Positions 1-5,815 are shown, counted from the first letter of the stretch. The stretch is 5,815 nucleotides of DNA from Planctomycetota bacterium (GCA_024278285.1 JAJRTM010000487.1:1-5815); one strand, 5' to 3'. Notes: generated by a model from the sequence alone, not told the origin. Program-made: numbers and translations.

Positions 1-1749
1 AAGTTTCTACTGGAATCGAACGCGGTTGATTTTGATGATTTACTTCTTCATACCGTGCATCTTTTCGAACAGCACGAAGAAATCCGGGCAAGCTACGATG
101 ATCGTTATCAGTATGTTCTGGTCGATGAATATCAGGATACGAACGAGGCTCAGTATCGAATCGTTCGAGCGCTGGCTCAGAATTCGCGTAACCTTTCTGT
201 GACGGGCGATCCCGATCAATCCATTTACGGTTGGCGTGGTGCAAAAATTGCGAACATTCTTCGCTTTGAAGAAGATTATCCCGAAACCAAAGTGATCAAA
301 CTTGAACAGAACTTCCGCAGCACAAAAATGATTCTCGCGGCGGCGGACAGTTTGATCTCGAACAATAAATATCGCAAAGCAAAAGAACTGACGACCGATA
401 ATCCGGAAGGAGATCCGGTCGAATTATTGCGATTTCCGGATAGCCCGAACGAAGCCGATTCTATCGCCCGGCATATTCGGCAGATGGTCGATTCGGGCAA
501 ACGGGACTGGTCGGATGTCGCGATTTTTTATCGTGTGAATTCACTATCCCGGCTGCTGGAACTGGCGATGGTTCGGCATCGGGTGCCTTATCAGGTAGCA
601 TCCGGGGTGGCGTTTTATCAGCGGGCCGAAGTTCGCTTGCTGCTCGCTTATCTCGATTTAATCAATAATCCACAAAACCGAGCCGCCTTCATTCGCACGG
701 TAAATAAACCGCTGCGAGGCATCGGAAAAACAAGCCAGCAGCGTTTGACCAACTGGGCCGAAGACCAGGGACTCAGTTACATCGAAGCAGCGTTACAAGC
801 CGATAAGATTCCGAGAATGCCCAAACGAGCGGGAGTTTCGCTCAAATATTTCGCCCGGATGATGCAAGAATTTTCCCTGGCGAATTCCGGTTCGGTCGCA
901 CAGCTTCTTCGAGACGTGATCGACAAAACTGGCTATACTCGCCAGTGGGATGCAACAAAAAGTGAGCAGGACGCTCAGCATCTGGCAAATGTCGAAGAAT
1001 TGATCTCAGCCGCTCAGCATCACGATGATTTGCTTGACGACGAAACGACACTCGAAGGATTTCTGGAAACAACGTCGCTTGTTTCCGATTTGGATGGACT
1101 GGAAGACGAAAAAAACAGTAAAGGGAAAGTGACGTTAATGACGTTACACGCCGCCAAAGGGTTGGAGTTTCCCGTTGCTTACATTATTGGCGTGGAGCAG
1201 AACTTATTGCCCCACGAGCGAGTTTTGCAGGCGGTCTCGCTGCGGGAATACGAAGAAGAACGCCGGCTGCTTTTTGTCGGAATGACTCGCGCGGAAGAAC
1301 AACTTTATTTGACGGTTTCCGATTATCGTGAAATGCACGGGCGATCGATGCCGACAATTCTCAGCGACTTTCTTTCTGAAATTGACCTTGTCCAAACCGA
1401 TGGAACAACTCTGACGCAAGGCATGCCCGATACTGCTTACTCTTCCACGCTGTCAGAAGATGTGATCAGCGAGGATGATTTGCAGGCGGTTCGAAAGGCT
1501 GTTTCCCGCAAAGAACTTCCGCAATTAACCACAGCCGCCTCGCTATTGAAAGGGACATCAAAAACCGCAGAACTCCCCTTCAATTTCCCGATCGGTTCTT
1601 CAGTCAGACATCCACGTTACGGTTTGGGAACCGTCACCAACGCGGGTGGCTTCGGACATCGGCGAACGATCACCGTCGATTTCGACGAACAAGACCGCAC
1701 CGAAACATTCATCGTCAGCAAATGCCCGCTGCAACTGGTAGGGAGGTAA
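1..1749 (+). CDS. pcrA: UvrD/PcrA-type 3'-5' DNA helicase (5' end outside window)
   Basis: ATP-dependent superfamily 1A helicase that unwinds DNA in excision repair, replication restart and removal of RecA filaments. The reading frame is open from base 1, so the protein continues leftwards. A GTG at 55 is internal, because conserved residues DFDDLL precede it (fragment residues 10-15). Motifs seen in order, numbered from base 1: Walker B/motif II VDEYQDTN (41-48), motif III GDPDQSIYGWRGA (69-81), motif IV LEQNFRST (101-108), motif V VTLMTLHAAKGLEF (377-390) and motif VI with RRLLFVGMTRAEEQLYL (about 421-437). A variable linker then leads to a C-terminal Tudor-like domain (about 529-582, PIGSSVRHPRYGLGTV), which in PcrA/UvrD binds RNA polymerase. 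Missing are roughly 190 N-terminal residues with the Q motif and Walker A. The visible part is intact, without frameshift. It converges on the epimerase gene. UvrD and PcrA cannot be separated from this fragment; the Rep family is less likely given the C-terminal domain. Confidence 0.96.
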   Translation, partial: KFLLESNAVDFDDLLLHTVHLFEQHEEIRASYDDRYQYVLVDEYQDTNEAQYRIVRALAQNSRNLSVTGDPDQSIYGWRGAKIANILRFEEDYPETKVIKLEQNFRSTKMILAAADSLISNNKYRKAKELTTDNPEGDPVELLRFPDSPNEADSIARHIRQMVDSGKRDWSDVAIFYRVNSLSRLLELAMVRHRVPYQVASGVAFYQRAEVRLLLAYLDLINNPQNRAAFIRTVNKPLRGIGKTSQQRLTNWAEDQGLSYIEAALQADKIPRMPKRAGVSLKYFARMMQEFSLANSGSVAQLLRDVIDKTGYTRQWDATKSEQDAQHLANVEELISAAQHHDDLLDDETTLEGFLETTSLVSDLDGLEDEKNSKGKVTLMTLHAAKGLEFPVAYIIGVEQNLLPHERVLQAVSLREYEEERRLLFVGMTRAEEQLYLTVSDYREMHGRSMPTILSDFLSEIDLVQTDGTTLTQGMPDTAYSSTLSEDVISEDDLQAVRKAVSRKELPQLTTAASLLKGTSKTAELPFNFPIGSSVRHPRYGLGTVTNAGGFGHRRTITVDFDEQDRTETFIVSKCPLQLVGR

Positions 1750-1769
1750 GTAGGCGTTAGGATCTTTTT

Positions 1770-1871
1770 AGGCGAGCCGGGGGTGTTAACCCCCTGGTTA
1801 CTCTGCTGTGACAGATCGGCAACCAATTGGCACTCGAAAGTTACCCGGGTCATCCCTGACCCGGCTCGCCT
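1770..1871. repeat. Structured inverted-repeat element between convergent genes
   Basis: A 102-bp block bounded by perfect 12-bp inverted arms: AGGCGAGCCGGG at 1770-1781 and its complement at 1860-1871. Inside are a ggggg/ccccc stem (1779-1783 with 1790-1794, loop tgttaa), the 8-bp palindrome CCAATTGG (1823-1830), and an 8-bp hairpin CCGGGTCA/TGACCCGG (1845-1852 with 1857-1864, loop tccc). The inner hairpins share bases with the outer arms, so alternative folds compete. It fills nearly all the space between the helicase stop and the epimerase stop. No T-run follows the stems on either strand, so it is not a canonical intrinsic terminator, although a strong fold could still slow convergent transcription. 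It may be one copy of a dispersed non-coding repeat; that cannot be shown from a single window. Confidence 0.6.
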
Positions 1872-1884
1872 GATCTCTGATTGA

Positions 1885-2853
1885 TCAACCACCAAATTCG
1901 TCTTTCGCAAACCATTTGGCTGCCAAATCTAAACCATCTTCTAAAGTTACTTGCGGAGACCAGCCCCATAGTTTTTGCAGCCGGGAAGCATCGATTAAGT
2001 TCGATCGTAAATCTCCCGCACGGGCGGGTCCATGTTCTGGTGTCGGCACGTTAATTGAACGACCACTTTCCTGAATTGCCTTTTCGGATAACGATTGCAG
2101 TTGAGCGGCTAGTTCGTTCACATCGGTTGGTCGGCCCGTTCCCACGTTAAATGCCGAGTGAATTTGCGGGGCATCCTCCAGTAACGCCAGCACATTGGCG
2201 CGGGCAACATCTTCCACGTAAACGTAATCACGGATGTATTTGCCATCCCCGTTTATTTTTGTCTGTTCGCCCCGCAACATTCGCTGGCAGAAAATGGCAA
2301 CCACTCCTGCTTCGCCATGCGGATTCTGCCTGGGTCCGAAAACATTCGCATAACGCATCGCCACTGTTTTCAAACCATGTTCCTGCGAAAAGAATTGCAG
2401 GTATCGCTCTCCGGCCCATTTTGAAATCCCGTAAGGAGAAATCGGATTCGCAGGATAATCTTCCGCCACCGGTTGGGTAACGTTACCGTACAGAACTCCG
2501 CCGGAAGAAGCGAAGACAAATTTTTGAACTTGGTATTCCTGAGCCAATTCCAGCGTATGAAGCAGTCCGAGAATATTTATCTGAGCATCGAAACTCGGCT
2601 GCTTGACCGATAAACTGACCGACATTTGAGCCGCCTGATGACAAACCAAATCTGGTTTTTCTTTCTCAAAAACTTCCTGAAGAGCCGCTTTATTACAAAT
2701 ATCAACCACATATAATGGCATGCCGGCAGGCAGATTCTCTTTTCGCCCACTGCTGAGGTCATCAACAACAATCGGAGTATGCCCTTTGGCAATAAGGGCA
2801 TCGACAATATGACTGCCGATAAAACCGGCTCCACCTGTAACCATTATTTTCAT
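1885..2853 (-). CDS. NAD-dependent epimerase/dehydratase (GalE-like extended SDR)
   Basis: A 322-residue sugar-nucleotide enzyme, the usual size for the UDP-glucose 4-epimerase group, probably cytosolic and supplying sugars for polysaccharide or glycan synthesis. The N-terminal Rossmann fold shows TGGAGFIGSH (residues 6-15, glycine-rich NAD site), the acidic pair D31-D32 after the second strand (binding of the adenosine ribose), HQAAQ (72-76), a catalytic Ser at 116-117 (SSGGVLYG), and the YxxxK pair Y141/K145 in SPYGISKWAGE. Substrate-domain landmarks are RYANVFGPRQ (167-176), RDYVYVEDVARA (208-219) and FNVGTGRPTDVNEL (235-248). The frame is open upstream to an ATG at 2982, but that extension lies across a palindromic repeat and has no family resemblance. 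The ATG at 2853 puts the Rossmann strand at residue 2, as is normal. No clear Shine-Dalgarno site precedes it. The exact substrate (UDP-Glc, UDP-GlcNAc, UDP-glucuronate or other) cannot be read from sequence, so no symbol is given. Confidence 0.93.
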   Translation of the reverse strand: MKIMVTGGAGFIGSHIVDALIAKGHTPIVVDDLSSGRKENLPAGMPLYVVDICNKAALQEVFEKEKPDLVCHQAAQMSVSLSVKQPSFDAQINILGLLHTLELAQEYQVQKFVFASSGGVLYGNVTQPVAEDYPANPISPYGISKWAGERYLQFFSQEHGLKTVAMRYANVFGPRQNPHGEAGVVAIFCQRMLRGEQTKINGDGKYIRDYVYVEDVARANVLALLEDAPQIHSAFNVGTGRPTDVNELAAQLQSLSEKAIQESGRSINVPTPEHGPARAGDLRSNLIDASRLQKLWGWSPQVTLEDGLDLAAKWFAKDEFGG

Positions 2854-2930
2854 TGTGGCAATCAATCTGGTTAAGCACCGCTCAAACAATAACTGTCGTC
2901 TGTTACAAACCCAATTGTAATGAGAGTAAA

Positions 2931-3026
2931 GTGAGCGGCAAGGCGCTAGCCGCCGGTACTTCGCTTTGCCTGTAGTGATCATCTTCTGTTTTGATGATCA
3001 CCGGCGGCTAGCGCCTTGCCGCTTAC
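2931..3026. repeat. 26-bp inverted repeat with nested hairpin (candidate dispersed palindromic element)
   Basis: The left arm (2931-2956) and right arm (3001-3026) are complementary over 26 bp with a single mismatch, 2933 against 3024, which is a G-U wobble in the + strand transcript. The core of the right arm reads CCGGCGGCTAGCGCCTTGCC. Each arm is itself nearly palindromic: in the left arm GCGGC (2935-2939) can pair with GCCGC (2949-2953). The 44-nt interior contains a second perfect 8-bp hairpin, TGATCATC/GATGATCA (2976-2983 with 2993-3000), which stacks directly on the right arm and leaves a 19-nt bulge on the left. There is no open reading frame with coding features and no T-run after it. 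The arms are GC-rich in a locally AT-rich spacer, which suggests an inserted unit. From memory only, similar strings are common between planctomycete genes. Confidence 0.75.
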
Positions 3027-3177
3027 AAGAAGATAAAATCTGGTAGTTATTGCTTGATCAATACTAAATAAAGGATAAATCAACTTCTCCATCGGGAGAA
3101 TTCATTCGCTTGAGTCAGTTATATCTTGATGATCAGGCAATGCAACCGGATTAAATCATTCTGCTGGAAACTGAAAC

Positions 3178-3210
3178 AAAAAAAGCCATACACAAATTGT
3201 GCATGGCTTT
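3178..3210 (-). terminator. Rho-independent terminator of the coiled-coil gene
   Basis: Read on the - strand, this is a stem of AAAGCCAT (3210-3203) pairing with ATGGCTTT (3189-3182), extended inward through a G-U wobble and CACA/TGTG to a three-base loop, and followed directly by a run of seven T (3184-3178, partly shared with the stem base). It begins 34 bp after the stop codon of the gene ending at 3244. Stem, tight loop and U-tract fit the intrinsic terminator model for the - strand only; no U-tract follows in the + direction. Confidence 0.85.
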
Positions 3211-3243
3211 GGTTGCCCGGTTGATATTCCGCTTTCACGTTGA

Positions 3244-4488
3244 TTAATCGAGATCAGTCGGATCTGGAACCAGTTGTTCTTCGACAGGTGCAGGTGTCAT
3301 TTTCGGTGATTCGATTGTTTTCTCTGCAACTCTTGTCGGTGCGACACCCTTGCGAGAGCGGCTGTCTGCAATTCGACGATCAAGAATCACGCGAGCCGCT
3401 TCTCGAACTTCCGTATCAGTCATTCGTTTCAAGTCACTCAATTGAATCAGTGGCTTCAATACTTGCAGTGTTTGCTTGACGGTTGCTTCCAGGAAAGTAA
3501 TTTCCATCAAATCACGTCGCATTCCAGAAAGCATGTTGGCCTGATCTTCAATTTGAGATTGGAACCCTTCCATCAGTTCAACAGTCTGAATGGCGGCTGT
3601 AATATGCTCGCTGCCCGCACTGAGTTCTTTCTGGAACGTCATCATTTTTTCCAGATTGCTGGCAGCCTGCATGGCAACTTCCTGATCATGACCAGCCAAC
3701 CTGTTTTCCAAAGCAGTCATTTTCTGAACAGTTTCTTCAGCAGCGGGCATCATTTTGGTCTGCTGCATCAAGCTGTCCTGTAACGATGCCATTTGGTTGA
3801 CGATACTTTTGGAATGAGTCAACGGTTCTTCACGCTGCATCAACGAAGCGGAAAGTTCATCGACAGAATCGATGACCAAATCGGCTGAGGCAATGTTTTC
3901 TTTCTGGTTGACCATGCGGGTCGTCAGATTTTCCATTTCATTCAATGTCTTCTCAGCGACAACAATTTCTGTCTGTGTTGTCATTGCAGATTCGCCAAGC
4001 TTAACCACATTTTTCTGTAACATCGCGATAGATGCCAATGCTTTTCGAGATTGATCTAAGCTGCCCTGATTTTTAATCAAAGTTGCCTGCATCGATTTCA
4101 TTTCCTGTAGTGTCTGCATGGCAGATTGCTGCTCAGAGGCCAACGAGAGGACTTCGTTTTTCATCTGTCTCATTGAAACCAGAGATTGCTCTGCTTCCGC
4201 CAATTGCCGCTGCTGTTGACGCAAGCCGGTTAACAAATCGTTCGTTTTCCAAAGTGCATCGCGAGTTCCCACGAGTTGGTGCATCTCTGTTTGCATCAAC
4301 GAAAGATTAGATTCCACCATCTGCATCCGCTTCGACATCGGACGTGTAATGGTGAAATACATGCCCATAAAACCAATCGCCAAGCCCGCGGTAAGCATTG
4401 CCAGCATTGCTGGGCGCTTATCCGCTTCGGATTTTGGTGCAGGAGATATATGAGCTGAGTGTGTGAATTTCATACCTGATTTTGCCAC
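3244..4488 (-). CDS. Membrane-anchored coiled-coil protein with 24-residue repeats, function unknown
   Basis: I do not recognise this 414-residue protein. It has a basic N-terminal tail (residues 1-26), one transmembrane helix (about 27-48, LAMLTAGLAIGFMGMYF region), then a long helical rod to about residue 355, and a charged then Pro-rich tail (about 382-414). There is no signal-peptide cleavage site; the positive charges on the N-terminal side favour a cytoplasmic N-terminus with the rod outside the cytoplasm, but basic residues also follow the helix. The rod is made of degenerate units beginning at residues 103, 127, 151, 182, 206, 230, 254, 279, 303 and 327, with hydrophobic residues at unit positions 0, 3, 6 and 10. 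It is Met-rich (35 of 414), has no Cys and only one Trp. The GTG start at 4488 is chosen because GGAGG lies eight bases upstream; an upstream TTG at 4503 overlaps that site, and the ATG at 4473 is too far from it. It is flanked by long spacers and has its own terminator, so it is probably monocistronic. Resemblance to chemoreceptor or septation coiled coils would be superficial. Confidence 0.85.
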   Translation of the reverse strand: MAKSGMKFTHSAHISPAPKSEADKRPAMLAMLTAGLAIGFMGMYFTITRPMSKRMQMVESNLSLMQTEMHQLVGTRDALWKTNDLLTGLRQQQRQLAEAEQSLVSMRQMKNEVLSLASEQQSAMQTLQEMKSMQATLIKNQGSLDQSRKALASIAMLQKNVVKLGESAMTTQTEIVVAEKTLNEMENLTTRMVNQKENIASADLVIDSVDELSASLMQREEPLTHSKSIVNQMASLQDSLMQQTKMMPAAEETVQKMTALENRLAGHDQEVAMQAASNLEKMMTFQKELSAGSEHITAAIQTVELMEGFQSQIEDQANMLSGMRRDLMEITFLEATVKQTLQVLKPLIQLSDLKRMTDTEVREAARVILDRRIADSRSRKGVAPTRVAEKTIESPKMTPAPVEEQLVPDPTDLD

Positions 4489-4496
4489 TTTTTTAC

Positions 4497-4501
4497 CCTC
4501 C
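4497..4501 (-). promoter_or_regulatory. Shine-Dalgarno site that fixes the GTG start of the coiled-coil gene
   Basis: On the - strand GGAGG (4501-4497) is followed by eight bases and then GTG (4488-4486). This spacing is near optimal. The site lies inside the longest possible frame, overlapping a TTG at 4503, so the longest frame overstates the protein by five residues. It is the only strong ribosome binding site in front of any of the three - strand genes. Confidence 0.8.
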
Positions 4502-4636
4502 AAACGTAAGGAGTTGTGCTATAGATTGACACTCTGCAAAAAAAGCGACTTCAGCCACGAGGTCATGCTTCAACAGACTGCCAGGGGGGGAGATCGTCTA
4601 GGACGCCGATTTCGAGGAAGCATAATCCATTTATGC

Positions 4637-4655
4637 TGTGCAGGACTCCTGCACA
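4637..4655. repeat. 19-bp interrupted palindrome
   Basis: TGTGCAGGA-c-TCCTGCACA: two perfect 9-bp arms around a single central base. It sits about 150 bp upstream of the coiled-coil start on the - strand. The length and symmetry suit binding by a dimeric regulator; a one-base centre makes a tight RNA hairpin less likely. Whether it is an operator, part of a dispersed repeat, or chance cannot be told here. Confidence 0.4.
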
Positions 4656-4897
4656 TCCTCTACCCCCCAATATCGCCACCGGTCCCCTCTCAGTCCCCTT
4701 TGCTTGCCCTGTTTTACATGAATTTCATGCAAATCTCTCAGGATAACGGACATCAGGGTTGTAATTGCGCATACAATTAGTGAGATCCTACCGGTTATAT
4801 CGGCGTGCCAGGGAGGTTCAAAGAGATGTGCCTGATGAAGGGTTCCTTGACAGGCCAGCTTTGGGAGGGGCATGATTCAAGTAAAAAAGGCGTTTTC

Positions 4898-5719
4898 TCA
4901 AATCGCTTCAATTACTTTGGGGATTAAGCGTGAGAGCCGTTCCCCGCCCATTGCTGCAACTTCCAATATTTTGGAAAGCTCAACCGGCTCGAGCGCATCG
5001 GGGAGACATAAATCAGTCACCACGGAAAAGCCAAGCACTCGCATTCCAGCATGTTGGGCAACGATCACTTCAGGAACGGTCGACATGCCAACAACATCTG
5101 CCCCGAAATTTTTGAGCATGCGATACTCTGCCCGGGTTTCAAGATTCGGGCCAGAGACAGCCACAAACACTCCTGTTTGTGCAGGAATCTCCAGCGATAA
5201 TGCAGAAGATTTGGCGATTTCAATCAGCTTCGCATCATAGGGGGCAGACATATCTGGAAAGCGCGGCCCGAGATTATCATCGTTTATTCCCCGCAGCGGA
5301 TTTTCCGGCAACAGGTTGATGTGGTCTTCAATAATCATTAAGTCAGCCAGACGATATTGTGTATTCATTCCGCCGGCTGCGTTGGTGACAATCAAAATTT
5401 CACAACCGAGCTGTTTCATCACACGAACCGGAAAAGTAACTTCCTGCAGGGAGTATCCTTCGTAGTAATGAAAGCGTCCTTCCATCGCCAGAATGTTTTG
5501 CCCCGCCAGCTTTCCGCAGACCAACTGCCCCGTATGCGATTCCACCGTCGAACGCGGAAAGTGAGGAATCTGCTCGTAAGGCAGAACCGCCTGCTGGTCA
5601 ATCTGCTCCGATAACCCCGAAAGCCCTGTCCCAAGAATCAGTCCGATTTGAGGGCGTTCAGAATATTGCTCAGAAATTGCTTCACAAGCGGCTTCGATTT
5701 TTTCTGCCAGTTCAAGCAT
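4898..5719 (-). CDS. punA: Purine nucleoside phosphorylase, trimeric PNP/MTAP family
   Basis: Cytosolic salvage enzyme that cleaves purine nucleosides with phosphate to free base and ribose 1-phosphate. At 273 residues it has the normal length for the low-molecular-mass trimeric family. Landmarks: phosphate-binding [11 protein letters not shown] (26-36), [17 protein letters not shown] (53-69, with H62 matching human His86), [12 protein letters not shown] (80-91), VTNAAGGMN (111-119), [12 protein letters not shown] (151-162), [14 protein letters not shown] (189-202, with E194 matching human Glu201) and [20 protein letters not shown] (206-225). The next strand reads [12 protein letters not shown], so D236 occupies the place of the base-reading Asn243 of human PNP; MTA phosphorylases carry Asp at this position. 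Inosine/guanosine-type PNP is the best family call, but activity on 6-aminopurines or methylthioadenosine is possible. ATG at 5719 aligns with the normal family start; the leader is A+T rich with no clear Shine-Dalgarno site. No operon partner is visible. Confidence 0.92.
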   Translation of the reverse strand: MLELAEKIEAACEAISEQYSERPQIGLILGTGLSGLSEQIDQQAVLPYEQIPHFPRSTVESHTGQLVCGKLAGQNILAMEGRFHYYEGYSLQEVTFPVRVMKQLGCEILIVTNAAGGMNTQYRLADLMIIEDHINLLPENPLRGINDDNLGPRFPDMSAPYDAKLIEIAKSSALSLEIPAQTGVFVAVSGPNLETRAEYRMLKNFGADVVGMSTVPEVIVAQHAGMRVLGFSVVTDLCLPDALEPVELSKILEVAAMGGERLSRLIPKVIEAI

Positions 5720-5755
5720 TTATTTATTTTCTCAGGTAACTATTCAGCGGAGGGT

Positions 5756-5813
5756 AGACATTCTTGTCTGCCTTTATAACAGCATGCTCAAACGAGACAG
5801 ACTCCGAATGTCT
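5756..5813. repeat. Inverted-repeat element upstream of the phosphorylase, possibly cut by window edge
   Basis: AGACATTC (5756-5763) is complementary to GAATGTCT (5806-5813). After a small internal loop (tt against tcc), GTCTG (5766-5770) pairs with CAGAC (5798-5802), giving an 8 + 5 bp stem around a 27-nt interior containing GCATGC. It begins about 36 bp upstream of the phosphorylase ATG and may extend past the right edge, since the arms can continue as T-G wobble pairs. It could be a leader structure of the phosphorylase mRNA or a copy of a dispersed palindrome. No promoter could be placed with confidence in the 96 bp visible. Confidence 0.5.
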
Positions 5814-5815
5814 GT

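Larger units (their letters stand above)
2854..3243. other. Gene-free stretch between epimerase and coiled-coil genes
   Basis: 390 bp with no credible gene. From left to right it holds the presumed 5' leader of the epimerase (2854-2930, A+T rich; I could not place -35/-10 boxes with confidence), the long inverted repeat (2931-3026), an A+T-rich stretch of about 150 bp, and the intrinsic terminator of the coiled-coil gene (3178-3210). Within the A+T-rich part is a small perfect hairpin, TTCTCC-atcg-GGAGAA (3085-3100), with no T-run after it, so its role is unclear. Short open frames here are overlap artefacts or lack start signals. Confidence 0.6.
4489..4897. other. Gene-free stretch between coiled-coil and phosphorylase genes
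   Basis: About 410 bp without a convincing gene. It contains the ribosome binding site and leader of the coiled-coil gene, a G7 run (4584-4590), a 19-bp palindrome (4637-4655), a C6 run (4663-4668), a 13-bp palindrome CATGAATTTCATG (4717-4729), and an imperfect hairpin GCCTG...CAGGC (4830-4855) with a small AAGG/CCTT inner stem. No clear -35/-10 pair was found for the coiled-coil gene and no T-tailed terminator for the phosphorylase. An 80-codon - strand frame (4631-4873) and a 33-codon + strand frame (4826-4927) exist but are not supported as genes by sequence alone. Confidence 0.55.

Noticed and set aside
55..57. GTG at 55 as a true start of the helicase.
   Set aside because: The frame is open to base 1 and encodes the conserved DFDDLL motif before this codon, so the gene begins outside the window.
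1770..1871. Bidirectional Rho-independent terminator for the convergent genes.
   Set aside because: The hairpins are strong but neither strand has a T-run after them; the TTTTT at 1765-1769 is on the wrong side for the + strand gene. It is kept only as a structured repeat-like element.
2854..2982. N-terminal extension of the epimerase to an ATG at 2982 (365 residues in total).
   Set aside because: The added 43 residues are encoded partly by the long palindrome, have no SDR resemblance, and would place the Rossmann GxxGxxG far from the N-terminus. The ATG at 2853 is the family-typical start.
2931..3026. CRISPR repeats or an IS end.
   Set aside because: There are only two inverted arms, no direct-repeat and spacer periodicity, and no transposase or flanking target duplication that I can see.
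3244..4488. Chemoreceptor (MCP) or phage tape-measure identity for the coiled-coil protein.
   Set aside because: There is no HAMP domain, no conserved MCP signalling hairpin and no second membrane helix, and no phage structural genes lie nearby. Only the general helical character is shared.
4463..4780. 105-codon + strand frame overlapping the start of the coiled-coil gene.
   Set aside because: It overlaps a better-supported gene antisense, crosses the G7 and C6 runs and the palindrome, and shows no protein-like composition or start signal.
4631..4873. 80-codon - strand frame just downstream of the phosphorylase, with a short hydrophobic segment (ISLIVCAITTLMSVIL).
   Set aside because: There is no ribosome binding site, no recognisable domain, and it runs through the 19-bp palindrome and homopolymer runs. 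It is more likely a chance frame; conservation in relatives would change this.

Overview
The window is about 5.8 kb of bacterial chromosome with moderate GC (close to 50% by eye) and ordinary gene spacing. It looks planctomycete (Gimesia/Rubinisphaera-like). The grounds are indirect: long palindromic intergenic elements of a type I associate with that phylum, sparse Shine-Dalgarno sites, and a lineage-specific coiled-coil membrane protein among housekeeping genes. No 16S or other decisive marker is present, so the taxon is an inference.

Layout from left to right: (1) the C-terminal ~580 codons of a UvrD/PcrA-type DNA helicase on the + strand, cut by the left edge; (2) a short convergent intergenic gap filled by a ~100-bp structured inverted-repeat element; (3) a complete NAD-dependent sugar-nucleotide epimerase/dehydratase (GalE-like extended SDR) on the - strand; (4) a ~390-bp gene-free stretch with a striking 26-bp inverted repeat and, next to the following gene, an intrinsic terminator; (5) a - strand gene for an unrecognised membrane-anchored coiled-coil protein, with a clear GGAGG ribosome binding site and a GTG start; (6) a ~410-bp gene-free stretch with a 19-bp palindrome and little else that can be named; (7) a complete purine nucleoside phosphorylase of the trimeric PNP/MTAP family on the - strand; (8) a further inverted-repeat element upstream of it, possibly cut by the right edge.

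The genes do not form an operon or an obvious pathway. DNA repair, sugar-nucleotide metabolism, a structural or envelope protein and purine salvage sit side by side, separated by long spacers, and each seems to be its own unit. I see no transposase, phage, CRISPR or defence module.

The most unusual content is the coiled-coil protein. It is built from about ten degenerate units, nearly all exactly 24 residues long, with a fixed hydrophobic pattern at positions 0, 3, 6 and 10 and Met favoured at +3. Also worth attention are three different inverted-repeat elements in the gaps and an Asp in the phosphorylase where 6-oxopurine-specific enzymes carry the base-reading Asn.
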